Source: Panacagrimonas sp052387695 (GTDB lineage Bacteria; Pseudomonadota; Gammaproteobacteria; Nevskiales; Nevskiaceae). Taken from it: a stretch of DNA of 64,000 nucleotides. Below are positions 9,036 to 17,654 of this stretch, piece by piece; position 1 is the first letter of the stretch; every line of letters starts with the position of its first letter. Both the position numbers and the translations under genes were made by a program. The notes under the pieces are model-generated. The model did no database searches and had not been told where the DNA came from. It saw nothing but the letters and a program-made list of their open reading frames with translations. The stretch is taken from positions 27,628 to 91,627 of the forward strand of contig JBQTIX010000008.1 in assembly GCA_052387695.1 (NCBI GenBank). Direction: 5' to 3'.

Positions 9036-10586
9036 ATGCGCATCATCGATTTCTTCGATCGCGGCGTGCGCCTCAACCCGGATCGGGTCTGCCTCAAGGA
9101 CGTGAGCCTGACGCTCAGCTATCGCGAGGTTCAACGGCTCAGCCATCGCATCGCCAATGCCCTGCGCGCCGGCGGTCTCGATCCCGAGTGCAAGGCAGCG
9201 GTGTACAGCCCCAACGGCGCGATGGCCTTTGCCTGCCTGCTCGGCATTCTGCGCGCGGGTGCAGCCTGGGTGCCGGTCAATGCCCGCAACGTCGCCAGCG
9301 AGAACGCCTACATCCTCGACAACTGCGACGTCGAGGTGCTGTTCTACCACTCCGAGTTCGAGGCCAACATCGCGCTGTTCCGGGAGCAGTGCCCGCGACT
9401 GCGCCAGTACGTGTGCATCGACCGCGCGGGTGCTGCGTCCCCCGGCCTCGACGCGTGGATCCGCGACGCCGCGGACACCGATCCGGACGTGGCGGTAGGG
9501 CGCGACGCGATCGCCTCGGTGTTCAGCTCCGGCGGGACCACCGGCCGGCCCAAGGGCGTGCTGTGGTCGCACCTGACCTGGGACACGATGATCGCCAACT
9601 TCTACGCGGCGCTGCCGGTGGAAAAGCCGCCCGTGCACCTGGTGGTCGCGCCGATGACCCACGCGGCCGGCGGTGTCGCGCTGATGCTGATGGCGGCGGG
9701 GGCCACCCACGTGATCCTCGATCACTTCGACGCGGTGCAGGTGATGAGGGCGATCGAGCAGGAGCAGGTGACGCACCTGTTCCTGCCGCCGACCGCGATC
9801 TACATGCTGCTGGCCCATCCCGAGCTGCGGACGCATCGATACGACTCGCTCGAAGCCTTCATCTACGCCGCCGCGCCGATGTCGGTGGACAAGCTCAAGC
9901 AGTGCCTGGACGTGTTCGGCCTGGTGATGGTGCAGACCTTCGGCCAGGTCGAAGCGCCGATGGTGTGCACGATCCTCGACCAGAAAGATCACCAGGTGAT
10001 CGGCGATCCGGTGCGCGAGCATCGCCTCGCAAGTTGTGGCCGGCCCACCCTGCTGACCGAGGTCGGCATCATGGACGACGACGGCCGCCTGCTGCCCGCA
10101 GGCGAGCGCGGCGAGATCGTGGTGCGCGGCAATCTGGTGATGCTCGGCTACTACAAGAACCCGGAGGCAACGCGCGAGGCCTCGCTGTTCGGCTGGCATC
10201 ACACCAGCGACGTGGGCTATCTCGACCAGGAAGGGTACCTGTTCATCGTCGATCGCAAGAAGGACATGATCATCTCGGGGGGCTTCAACATCTATCCCAG
10301 CGAGATCGAACAGGTGATCTGGTCGCACCCCGCGGTGCAGGATTGCGCGGTGATCGGTGTGCCGGACGACAAGTGGGGTGAGGCCGTGAAGGCCGTGATC
10401 GAACTCAAGCCCGGCCTGAGTGCGACCGAGGACGAGATTGTCCGCCTGTGCAAGGACAGGATCGGCAGCACCAAGGCGCCCAAGACCGTGGAGTTCTGGG
10501 ACGCGCTGCCGCGCAGCGCGGTCGGCAAGGTGCGCAAGAAGGACATCCGCGAGAAATTCTGGACCGGTAAAGCGCGCAGCATCTGA
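9036..10586 (+). CDS. Acyl-CoA synthetase / AMP-dependent ligase (ANL superfamily)
   Basis: This 516-residue enzyme carries the ANL motifs: SSGGTTGRPKGV near residue 165 (ATP-phosphate loop), a TFGQVEAP segment near 309, GWHHTSDVGYLD near 388, DRKKDMIISGGFNIYP near 407, and the catalytic C-terminal lysine region PRSAVGKVRKKDI near 495. It activates a carboxylic acid as acyl-AMP and then as the CoA thioester. The substrate cannot be told from sequence; a FadD- or aryl-CoA ligase-like role is possible. AAGGAG at 9019-9024 supports the ATG at 9036. It ends 12 bases before the convergent LysR gene. Confidence 0.9.
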   Translation: MRIIDFFDRGVRLNPDRVCLKDVSLTLSYREVQRLSHRIANALRAGGLDPECKAAVYSPNGAMAFACLLGILRAGAAWVPVNARNVASENAYILDNCDVEVLFYHSEFEANIALFREQCPRLRQYVCIDRAGAASPGLDAWIRDAADTDPDVAVGRDAIASVFSSGGTTGRPKGVLWSHLTWDTMIANFYAALPVEKPPVHLVVAPMTHAAGGVALMLMAAGATHVILDHFDAVQVMRAIEQEQVTHLFLPPTAIYMLLAHPELRTHRYDSLEAFIYAAAPMSVDKLKQCLDVFGLVMVQTFGQVEAPMVCTILDQKDHQVIGDPVREHRLASCGRPTLLTEVGIMDDDGRLLPAGERGEIVVRGNLVMLGYYKNPEATREASLFGWHHTSDVGYLDQEGYLFIVDRKKDMIISGGFNIYPSEIEQVIWSHPAVQDCAVIGVPDDKWGEAVKAVIELKPGLSATEDEIVRLCKDRIGSTKAPKTVEFWDALPRSAVGKVRKKDIREKFWTGKARSI

Positions 10587-10598
10587 GGTTCGCGGGGG

Positions 10599-11474
10599 TC
10601 AGTCGCCCTTCAACGCTGCCAACAGATCCAGCAAGGCTCGCGCCGGCCCGGAAACGGTGCGGTCGGCGTGCCGCACCCAGCCCAGTTCACGCTTCGGACG
10701 GAAGCCCGTCACTGGCAGGCGGAACACCGTGTCGTCGATCATCGACACCGGCAGCACGCTCCAGCCCAGGCCGATGCCGGCCAGCATCTTCAGGGTCTCC
10801 AGGTAATTGGTGGCGAGCCGCACGCGCGGTGTGATGCCCCGGGCGTCCAGTTCCGCGCGGATGATGCGATGGGTGTAGGTGTCGGCGTCGGGCAGGACGG
10901 CAGGATGCCCGGCCAGGTCTTCGAGCCGCACGCGCCGCCGCCCGGCCAGTGGATGTCCGGGCGCGACCACGACGGCGAGCGGGTCGTCCCAGACCACCCC
11001 GCTGTCCAGGCGCGGCAGCCTGGCCAGGGGCAGGGTGACCACTCCCAGTTCCAGCTTGCCCGCCAGCACCGCCTCGCAGGCGTCCTCGGAATCCATGAAA
11101 TGCAGATCGAGATCCACCCCTGGGTAGTCCAGCACGTAGCGCTTGAGCACCGGCGGCAGTCGGTGCAGACCGATGTGATGGCTGGTGCCGATCGACAACC
11201 GGCCGCTCACGGTGGCATTGAGGCGCGACAGCGCGCGACGGCCGTCTTCCAGGGTCTGGGCCACACGTCGCGCGTAAGGCAGCAGCGCGCGGCCAGCGTC
11301 GGTCAGCATCACGCTGCGCCCGACCCGGTCGAACAGACGCGTGCCAATCTGGTCTTCCAGCGCGCGCAGGCGCTTGCTGATCGCGGGTTGCGAGAGATTC
11401 AGGCGCTCGGCCGCGCGGGTGAAGGAGACCGAGTCCGCCACTTCGAGGAAAGCCGCAAGGGCCTGTGTGTCCAT
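10599..11474 (-). CDS. LysR-family transcriptional regulator, divergent to leuC
   Basis: A winged HTH occupies residues 1-60 (FLEVADSVSFTRAAERLNLSQ) followed by the LysR substrate-binding fold to residue 291. It is transcribed divergently from leuC across an 86-base gap holding a LysR-type dyad, an arrangement strongly suggesting control of the leucine operon and its own expression. A LysR gene sits next to leuC in Pseudomonas as well. The co-inducer (for example an isopropylmalate) is inference. Confidence 0.9.
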   Translation of the reverse strand: MDTQALAAFLEVADSVSFTRAAERLNLSQPAISKRLRALEDQIGTRLFDRVGRSVMLTDAGRALLPYARRVAQTLEDGRRALSRLNATVSGRLSIGTSHHIGLHRLPPVLKRYVLDYPGVDLDLHFMDSEDACEAVLAGKLELGVVTLPLARLPRLDSGVVWDDPLAVVVAPGHPLAGRRRVRLEDLAGHPAVLPDADTYTHRIIRAELDARGITPRVRLATNYLETLKMLAGIGLGWSVLPVSMIDDTVFRLPVTGFRPKRELGWVRHADRTVSGPARALLDLLAALKGD

Positions 11475-11508
11475 ACTGGGTCATTGATGAAAGATCGGCA
11501 TGCAGTGT

Positions 11509-11523
11509 ATGAAAACCATTCAT
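11509..11523. promoter_or_regulatory. LysR-type operator (T-N11-A dyad) upstream of leuC
   Basis: ATGAA AACCA TTCAT is a perfect 5-5-5 dyad containing T-N11-A, the classical LysR recognition pattern. It lies 35 bases from the LysR start and 38 bases before leuC, within the only shared regulatory gap. Confidence 0.6.
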
Positions 11524-11560
11524 TGGAGTTATGTGAGCCGCCGCCATAGGATCGCCGTCC

Positions 11561-12967
11561 ATGAATACCAAGACCCTTTACGACAAGCTCTGGTCCGCCC
11601 ACGTCGTCCGTGACAGCGGCGACGGCTCGGCGCTGATCTACATCGACCGGCACCTGGTGCATGAAGTCACCAGCCCGCAGGCTTTTGACGGTCTGCGCCT
11701 GGCCCGTCGCCAACCCTGGCGGCTGGCGGCGAACCTGGCGGTGGCGGATCACAACGTGCCGACCACGGATCGCAGCGGCGGCATCACCGATCCCATCTCG
11801 CGCACCCAGGTCGATGCGCTGGATTCCAACTGCGCGGAATACGGCATCACCGAATTCCGCATGAACGATGCGCGCCAGGGCATCGTCCACGTCATCGGCC
11901 CGGAACAGGGCGCCACCCTGCCGGGCATGACCGTGGTCTGCGGTGACTCGCACACCTCCACCCATGGCGCGTTCGGCGCGCTGGCCTTTGGCATCGGCAC
12001 GAGTGAAGTCGAGCACGCGCTTGCAACCCAGTGCCTGGTGCAGAAGAAGTCGAAGAACATGCGCGTGCTCGTGCGCGGCCAGGTCGGCCCCGGCGTGACC
12101 GCGAAGGACATCGTGCTCGCCATCATCGGCCGCATCGGCACCGCGGGCGGCACCGGTTACACCATCGAATTCGCGGGTGAAGCGATTGCGGCGCTGTCGA
12201 TGGAAGGCCGCATGACCGTCTGCAACATGGCCATCGAAGGCGGCGCGCGCGCGGGCCTGATCGCGGTGGACCAGACCACCATCGACTACGTGAAGAACCG
12301 GCCGTTTTCGCCGAAGGGCGCGCACTGGGATCAGGCGGTGGCCTGGTGGAACACGCTGCGTTCGGATGAAGGCGCCGCGTTTGATCACGAGGTGCTGATC
12401 GAAGCGGCCAGCATCCAGCCTCAGGTGACGTGGGGTACCTCGCCGGAAATGGTGGTGCCGGTGGACGGGTGTGTGCCCGATCCGGCGCTTGAGGCCGACC
12501 CTGTCAGGCGCAGCGGCATGGAGAAGGCGCTCGCCTACATGGGCCTGAAGGCGAATACGCCGATGAACGAAATTCTCATCGACAAGGTGTTCATCGGCTC
12601 TTGCACCAACTCGCGCATCGAAGACCTGCGCGCCGCCGCTTGCGTCGTGCGCGGCCGGACCAAGGCGCCCAACGTGAAGCTGGTGCTGATCGTGCCGGGC
12701 TCGGGCCTGGTCAAGCGCCAGGCCGAATCCGAAGGCCTGGACCGCGTGTTTCTCGACGCCGGTTTCGAATGGCGCGAACCCGGCTGCTCGATGTGCCTGG
12801 CCATGAACGCCGACCGCCTGGAACCGGGCGAGCGCTGCGCCAGCACCTCCAACCGCAATTTCGAGGGGCGGCAGGGGCAGGGCGGTCGCACCCACCTGGT
12901 GAGCCCGGCAATGGCGGCGGCGGCGGCCATTGCGGGCCACTTCACCGATGTGAGGGCGCTGTCGTGA
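11561..12967 (+). CDS. leuC: 3-isopropylmalate dehydratase, large subunit
   Basis: The aconitase-family large subunit (468 residues) pairs with LeuD to isomerise 2- to 3-isopropylmalate in leucine synthesis. The [4Fe-4S] cysteines are visible at Cys348 (IGSCTNSR), Cys409 and Cys412 (PGCSMCLAMN). CGDSHTSTHGAFG is the substrate-site motif. The N-terminus MNTKTLYDKLW is canonical; the ribosome binding site is weak (AGGAT). The stop overlaps the next GTG as GTGA. leuC is separated from leuD by two thioesterase genes. Confidence 0.97.
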   Translation: MNTKTLYDKLWSAHVVRDSGDGSALIYIDRHLVHEVTSPQAFDGLRLARRQPWRLAANLAVADHNVPTTDRSGGITDPISRTQVDALDSNCAEYGITEFRMNDARQGIVHVIGPEQGATLPGMTVVCGDSHTSTHGAFGALAFGIGTSEVEHALATQCLVQKKSKNMRVLVRGQVGPGVTAKDIVLAIIGRIGTAGGTGYTIEFAGEAIAALSMEGRMTVCNMAIEGGARAGLIAVDQTTIDYVKNRPFSPKGAHWDQAVAWWNTLRSDEGAAFDHEVLIEAASIQPQVTWGTSPEMVVPVDGCVPDPALEADPVRRSGMEKALAYMGLKANTPMNEILIDKVFIGSCTNSRIEDLRAAACVVRGRTKAPNVKLVLIVPGSGLVKRQAESEGLDRVFLDAGFEWREPGCSMCLAMNADRLEPGERCASTSNRNFEGRQGQGGRTHLVSPAMAAAAAIAGHFTDVRALS

Positions 12968-13455
12968 CCGAGCCCCGAAACCTGCTGAACGAAGCCCCGC
13001 CCGAGCGGCGCCAGGAATATTTCATCGGCATCGTGCCGCACAGCAACATGCTGGGCTGCCGCTATGTCGAACACAGCCGCGGCCGGGTGGTGTTCGACCT
13101 CCCGTATCGCGCCGACCTGGTCGGCGACCCGGTCACCGGCGTGATCCACGGCGGCGTGATTACCACTCTGGTGGATGCGGTCTGCGGCCAGGCGGTGTTG
13201 ACCGCACTGCCCACGATCCGGCGCATCGCCACGCTCGACCTGCGCATCGACTACCTGCGCCCGGCGCGTGCCGGCGCCACCGTGCGCTGCATCTCGGAGT
13301 GCTACCGGGTGACGCGCCAGGTGGCGTTCACCCGTTCGACGGCGCACGACGGCGACGAGAACGATCCGGTGGCGACCTCGGCCGGCACCTTCATGGTGTT
13401 CGAGGACAGCGAGTCCTCGCACGCGGCCGCCGGCCTGCTCGGGGACAAGACATGA
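12964..13455 (+). CDS. PaaI-like hotdog thioesterase, first copy
   Basis: This 163-residue single hotdog domain carries VIHGGVITTLVDAVCG (residues about 59-74), the active-site helix of PaaI/YbgC-type acyl-CoA thioesterases, and a strand pair TLDLRIDYLRPA. It probably hydrolyses an acyl- or aryl-CoA. The GTG start overlaps the leuC stop (GTGA) and the stop overlaps the next thioesterase as ATGA, so it is fully embedded in the leucine operon. Substrate unknown; a link to the branched-chain CoA pool is speculation. Confidence 0.85.
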   Translation: MTEPRNLLNEAPPERRQEYFIGIVPHSNMLGCRYVEHSRGRVVFDLPYRADLVGDPVTGVIHGGVITTLVDAVCGQAVLTALPTIRRIATLDLRIDYLRPARAGATVRCISECYRVTRQVAFTRSTAHDGDENDPVATSAGTFMVFEDSESSHAAAGLLGDKT

Positions 13456-13892
13456 ATGTCGAACTCGCCACGCTGCAGATGCCGCGCAGCGTCGAGGACC
13501 TCGCCAGCTTTCTGCAGGCGATCCCGTATGCCCGCCTGCTCGGCCTGAGTAGTCAGCGGGACGGCGACGACGTGATCCTGCGCATGCCGTTTCATCAGGA
13601 CCTGATCGGCAATGCGCGGCTGCGCGCGGTGCATGGCGGGGCGCTGGGCGCGCTGCTGGAATTTGCCGCGCTTTGCCAGTTGATGAGCGTGGTCGAGGTC
13701 ACCGCGTTTCCCAAGATCGTCAACATCACCGCCGAATACCTGCGCGGCACGCAGCCGGACCGCGACACTTTCGCCCGCGCCACCGTCACCCGCCACGGCC
13801 GCCGCGTCGCCAACGTGCGCGCCATCGCCTACCAGGCCGATGCGTCCAAGCCGGTGGCGGCGGCCAATGCCCATTTCCTGCTCGCCGTCTGA
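13452..13892 (+). CDS. PaaI-like hotdog thioesterase, second copy
   Basis: The 146-residue hotdog protein has RAVHGGALGALLEFAALC as its active-site helix and KIVNITAEYLRG as the matching strand. It is only distantly similar to the preceding thioesterase, so this looks like an old paralogous pair that might form a heteromer. It starts at the ATGA overlap and ends seven bases before leuD. Confidence 0.82.
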   Translation: MNVELATLQMPRSVEDLASFLQAIPYARLLGLSSQRDGDDVILRMPFHQDLIGNARLRAVHGGALGALLEFAALCQLMSVVEVTAFPKIVNITAEYLRGTQPDRDTFARATVTRHGRRVANVRAIAYQADASKPVAAANAHFLLAV

Positions 13893-13899
13893 GACTGCC

Positions 13900-14538
13900 A
13901 TGAGAGCCTTCGCCCAAGTCACCGCCCGGGTCGCGCCGCTGGACCGTCCCAACGTGGACACCGACGCCATCATCCCCAAGCAGTACCTCAAGTCGATCAA
14001 GCGCAGCGGCTTCGGGCCGTTTGCGTTCGACGACTGGCGTTATCTGGACAAGGGCGACCTGGACATAGCCCCGGCCACGCGGCGCCCAAACCCCGAGTTC
14101 GTGATGAACCAGCCACGCTATGCGGGCGCGGAAATCCTGCTGGCGCGCGAGAACTTTGGCTGCGGGTCCTCGCGCGAACACGCGGTGTGGGCGCTGGAGC
14201 AGGCCGGGTTTCGCGCGGTGATCGCGCCGAGCTTTGCCGACATCTTCTTCAACAACAGCTTCAAGTGCGGATTTCTTCCGGTGGTGCTGGCGGCGGCGGT
14301 CGTGGACCAGTTGTTCAGCGAATGCCAGGCCGGGCCCGGCTACCGGCTTTCCATTGATCTGCCCGCGCAGACCGTCACCACGCCGACTGGCGAGTCGTTT
14401 GCGTTCCAGATCGACGAGTTCCGCAAGCATTGCCTGGTCAACGGCCTCGATGAGATTGGCCTGACGCTTGAGCATGCGGACGAGATTCGTGCCTACGAGG
14501 CCCGGCGCCGGGTCGAGGCGCCGTGGTTGTTTGCCTAG
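13900..14538 (+). CDS. leuD: 3-isopropylmalate dehydratase, small subunit
   Basis: The 212-residue swivel-domain subunit begins MRAFAQVTARVAPLDRPNVDTD, contains the conserved NVDTDAIIPKQYLK segment and the NFGCGSSREHA loop near residue 90. It completes the LeuCD isomerase. Length is normal. Confidence 0.97.
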   Translation: MRAFAQVTARVAPLDRPNVDTDAIIPKQYLKSIKRSGFGPFAFDDWRYLDKGDLDIAPATRRPNPEFVMNQPRYAGAEILLARENFGCGSSREHAVWALEQAGFRAVIAPSFADIFFNNSFKCGFLPVVLAAAVVDQLFSECQAGPGYRLSIDLPAQTVTTPTGESFAFQIDEFRKHCLVNGLDEIGLTLEHADEIRAYEARRRVEAPWLFA

Positions 14539-14549
14539 GAGATTCGACG

Positions 14550-15437
14550 ATGAACCTGCGCTCTGTGGTGATGGTGTTGCTCGTGCTGGCGGCGTTTTCG
14601 GTCGATGCCGCGGCGGTCAAGCCGGCCTGGACGGTCAAGGGCTTCAAGCAGCCCGAGTCGGCGCTGCACGTGGCGGCGCACAAGGCGATCTTCGTCAGCA
14701 ACATCGATGGCGCGCCCGACGGCCGTGACGGCAAGGGTTTCATTTCGCGGCTGGATGAGTCCGGCAAGCTGGTGAAGCTCGAATGGGTCGCGGGTCTCAA
14801 TGCGCCCAAGGGCCTGGGTTATGCGCAGGGCCTGCTGTACGTGGCCGACATCAACGAGCTGGTGGTGATCGAGGTGAAAACCGCGACCATCGTCAAGCGC
14901 TACGCCGCGCCGGATTCCAAGGGTCTCAACGACGTGGCGCTGGAACCGCGCAGCAATTTCAGCGGCCAGACCGCGCGCGCCTACGTCTCGGATTTCGCCG
15001 ACAACGCCATCTGGTACCTGGGCGACGGCAAGTTCTCCAAGCTGCTGAAGGACCCCGCACTGGAAACGCCGAACGGCTTGCTGGTGGAAGGCGAGAACCT
15101 GCTGATCGCGAACTGGGGCGTGCTGGGCGCTACAGGCTATGCCACCGAGGTGCCGGGCCGGCTCAAGACCATGGCGCTGGACGAGGAGGGCATCGCCGAT
15201 CGGTTCAGCGCGATCCCGCTGGGCAATCTCGACGGCCTGGAATCCGACGGCAAGGGTGGCTACTGGGTCAGCGACTGGCTGGCCGGCAAGATATTCCGCG
15301 TCAAGGCGGACGGTACGCCCAGCGTCTGGCTGCAAGTCGAACAGGGCGCGGCGGACATCGGCATCGTGCCCGGCAAGTGGTTGCTGGTGCCGATGATGCT
15401 CAACGGCGAGTTGCGCGCGTATGCGCTGCCCAAGTGA
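14550..15437 (+). CDS. Exported SMP-30/gluconolactonase-like beta-propeller protein
   Basis: The 295-residue product opens with a signal peptide (MNLRSVVMVLLVLAAFSVDAAA) and then a six-bladed-propeller-like fold with repeated strands such as GLNAPKGLGYAQGLLYVAD, LETPNGLLVEGENLLIANW and NLDGLESDGKGGYWVSDW. AGGAGA at 14537-14542 supports the ATG at 14550. It is predicted periplasmic. An enzymatic lactonase role cannot be claimed because metal ligands are not clear. It lies 11 bases after leuD and probably rides on the leu transcript. Confidence 0.75.
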   Translation: MNLRSVVMVLLVLAAFSVDAAAVKPAWTVKGFKQPESALHVAAHKAIFVSNIDGAPDGRDGKGFISRLDESGKLVKLEWVAGLNAPKGLGYAQGLLYVADINELVVIEVKTATIVKRYAAPDSKGLNDVALEPRSNFSGQTARAYVSDFADNAIWYLGDGKFSKLLKDPALETPNGLLVEGENLLIANWGVLGATGYATEVPGRLKTMALDEEGIADRFSAIPLGNLDGLESDGKGGYWVSDWLAGKIFRVKADGTPSVWLQVEQGAADIGIVPGKWLLVPMMLNGELRAYALPK

Positions 15438-15501
15438 TCGTCCGTGACCGACGAAAAACCTGTGCCTCACAATCCTTGCGCCTGACAACCGGAGCCACGC
15501 C

Positions 15502-15969
15502 ATGCAATGGGCCGACGTGATTGCAGACCCGTCCCTGCAAAACCTGATGTACAAGATCGAGTTGAACAAGTGGGGGAAGATCGAAATGTCGCCAGCGACC
15601 AACCGACACTCGTTTTTTCAGGGACGCTTGCAGCGGACGCTGATCCAGCATTTTGGGACTGGGGAGGTATTCCCCGAGTGCTCGATCAACACCACCGAGG
15701 GCGTCAAGGTCGCCGACGTGGTGTGGGCTTCCGAAGCCTTCATCACGCGCAACGGCCTGACGACGCCTTACGACGAGGCCCCGGAAATCTGCGTGGAAGT
15801 GGTTTCCAAGTCCAACAGCCGCGCCGAAATGGGAATGAAAGTGGACCTGTACCTGGCGGCCGGTGCCATCGAAGTCTGGCTGGTGTTCGACGACGGCGCC
15901 GTGGAGTTCTACCGCAAGGACGGCCGGCTCGAAACCTCGGGCTTCGGCGTGCGGCCCAAGCTGGTCTAG
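15502..15969 (+). CDS. Uma2-family (DUF820) PD-(D/E)XK nuclease-fold protein
   Basis: 155 residues with the Uma2 pattern: substrate-strand Asp72 (VKVADVVW), Glu99 in PEICVEVVSKS, Lys113 and the following DLYLAAGAIEVWLV. These match the restriction-endonuclease-like core of Uma2 proteins, which are abundant in cyanobacteria and whose biological function is unsettled. It sits between leuD and leuB, with a 64-base upstream gap and 21 bases before leuB. A second, distant Uma2 gene lies at 61448-62023. Nuclease activity is inferred only. Confidence 0.8.
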   Translation: MQWADVIADPSLQNLMYKIELNKWGKIEMSPATNRHSFFQGRLQRTLIQHFGTGEVFPECSINTTEGVKVADVVWASEAFITRNGLTTPYDEAPEICVEVVSKSNSRAEMGMKVDLYLAAGAIEVWLVFDDGAVEFYRKDGRLETSGFGVRPKLV

Positions 15970-15990
15970 CCCTGCCTTATCCCATTCGCA

Positions 15991-17067
15991 ATGACCCATA
16001 AAATTCTTATCCTTCCCGGCGACGGCATCGGCCCCGAAATCATGGCCGAGGCGGTCAAGCTGCTCGAAGTGCTGAAGGCCGGCGGCGAAAAGCTGAGCTG
16101 GACCTTCGGCCATCTCGGCGGCGCGGCCTATGACGCCGAGGGCCACCCCTATCCGCCGTCCACGCAAAAGGCGGCGCGTGAAGCCGACGCCATCCTGATG
16201 GGTGCCGTGGGCGGTCCGAAGTACGACGCGCTGCCGCGCGCGGTGCGGCCGGAGCAGGGCATCCTCGGCATTCGCAAAGACTTGAATCTGTTCGCCAACC
16301 TGCGTCCGGCGCTGGCCTATGAGGAGCTGGCGGCGGCGTCCTCGCTCAAGCCGGAAGTGATCGAGGGCCTCGACATCCTGATCCTGCGCGAGCTGACCGG
16401 CGACATCTACTTCGGTCAGCCGCGCGGTCGGCGCACGAACGCCGCGGGGCACGAGGAAGGCTATGACTCCATGCACTACAGCGTGCCCGAGGTGGAGCGC
16501 ATCGCCCGCGTCGCCTTCGAGGCCGCGCGCAAGCGCTCCAAGCGCCTGTGCAGCGTGGACAAGGAGAACGTGCTGGAGACCTCGCGGCTGTGGCGCGAGG
16601 TGGTGATCCGCGTGGCCGCGGACTACCCGGACGTGGCGCTGAGCCACATGTACGTGGACAACGCGGCGATGCAGTTGCTGAAGAACCCGCGCCAGTTCGA
16701 CGTGATCGTCACCGGCAACATCTTCGGCGACATTCTGTCCGACGAGGCCTCGATGCTGGCGGGCTCCATCGGCATGCTGCCCTCGGCCTCGCTCGACGCC
16801 AACAACAAGGGCCTGTACGAGCCCATCCACGGCAGCGCGCCGGACATCATGAACCAGGACAAGGCCAATCCCCTGGCGACGATCCTGTCGGTGGCGATGA
16901 TGTTCAAGTACACGTTCGGGCGCACCGATTTGTCGGATCGCATCGAGGCGGCGGTCAAGCAGGTGTTGCGAGACGGCAAGCGCACCGGCGACATCGCCAT
17001 GCAGGGCGAGGCGGTGATCGGCACGCGCGAGATGGGCGACGCGGTCGTCGCGGCGCTGGCACGATGA
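15991..17067 (+). CDS. leuB: 3-isopropylmalate dehydrogenase
   Basis: 358 residues beginning MTHKILILPGDGIGPEI; NAD-dependent oxidative decarboxylation of 3-isopropylmalate. Conserved features include LNLFANLRP, LILRELTGDIYFG and the NIFGDILSDEASMLAGSIGMLPSAS region, here cited as residues about 240-266. Length is normal. The stop overlaps the next gene as ATGA. Confidence 0.97.
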   Translation: MTHKILILPGDGIGPEIMAEAVKLLEVLKAGGEKLSWTFGHLGGAAYDAEGHPYPPSTQKAAREADAILMGAVGGPKYDALPRAVRPEQGILGIRKDLNLFANLRPALAYEELAAASSLKPEVIEGLDILILRELTGDIYFGQPRGRRTNAAGHEEGYDSMHYSVPEVERIARVAFEAARKRSKRLCSVDKENVLETSRLWREVVIRVAADYPDVALSHMYVDNAAMQLLKNPRQFDVIVTGNIFGDILSDEASMLAGSIGMLPSASLDANNKGLYEPIHGSAPDIMNQDKANPLATILSVAMMFKYTFGRTDLSDRIEAAVKQVLRDGKRTGDIAMQGEAVIGTREMGDAVVAALAR

Positions 17068-17621
17068 ACAGCGCGCCGCCTTCGCTGGACCGGGTTGCCG
17101 ACTACCGGGTCGATCTCACGCGCCTGCTGTACATGTTCTACATGGACCTGGAGCAGCAGCTGGCGCGGGCCGACATCAAGGCCAACCTGATCCTGACCGC
17201 AAACTCGATCCTGCTCGTGGCGACGGTCAACATCGTGGCCACGCGGCTGCGCGGCATGGAGCAGACCTACGAGATGCTGTGGCTGCTCCTGCCGTTGGTG
17301 CCGGCGCTGCTGTTCTCGGCGCTGGCGACGAACTTCGCATTGTCGGCGGCCTATCCGCGGATGTTGCAGCGCGGCAACGACGAGGCGCCGGGCGGCTTGT
17401 TCCAGTCGGTGTCGGTGGCGGCGATGCAGCTGCAGGACTATGAGGACAGGGTGCTCAACTCCGACCTCGACCAGGTCAAGCGCGAGGTGCTGCGTGGCAT
17501 CCACGCCAAGGCCGGCATCCTGCAGATCAAGTTCGCCCGCGTGCGTAGTGGCATCCAGTCCACGGTCGCCGCGTTCCTGGGCTGGATAGCGTTCATGGCG
17601 ATCACCGTGGTTCGCGGTTGA
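17064..17621 (+). CDS. Pycsar-effector-like (DUF5706/PycTM-type) membrane protein
   Basis: 185 residues. The helix leading into TM1 carries ARADIKANLILTANSILL (residues 35-52), closely resembling the D-x-K-A-x-x-L signature of PycTM effectors of Pycsar anti-phage systems. Predicted TM helices are about 40-59, 71-96 and 164-183, separated by a soluble segment (residues 100-160) with the helix DQVKREVLRGIHAKAGILQI. It starts at the ATGA overlap with leuB; asd follows after 33 bases. No pyrimidine cyclase is seen in the window. Family assignment is from motif recall and should be tested; function here is unknown. Confidence 0.6.
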   Translation: MNSAPPSLDRVADYRVDLTRLLYMFYMDLEQQLARADIKANLILTANSILLVATVNIVATRLRGMEQTYEMLWLLLPLVPALLFSALATNFALSAAYPRMLQRGNDEAPGGLFQSVSVAAMQLQDYEDRVLNSDLDQVKREVLRGIHAKAGILQIKFARVRSGIQSTVAAFLGWIAFMAITVVRG

Positions 17622-17654
17622 ACGGGCAAGCGTTTTCGATCGAGAGAGACTGAA

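Noticed and set aside
8786..9097. 104-residue N-terminal extension of the sensor kinase
   Set aside because: It would translate repeat copy B and overlap the divergent acyl-CoA ligase start.
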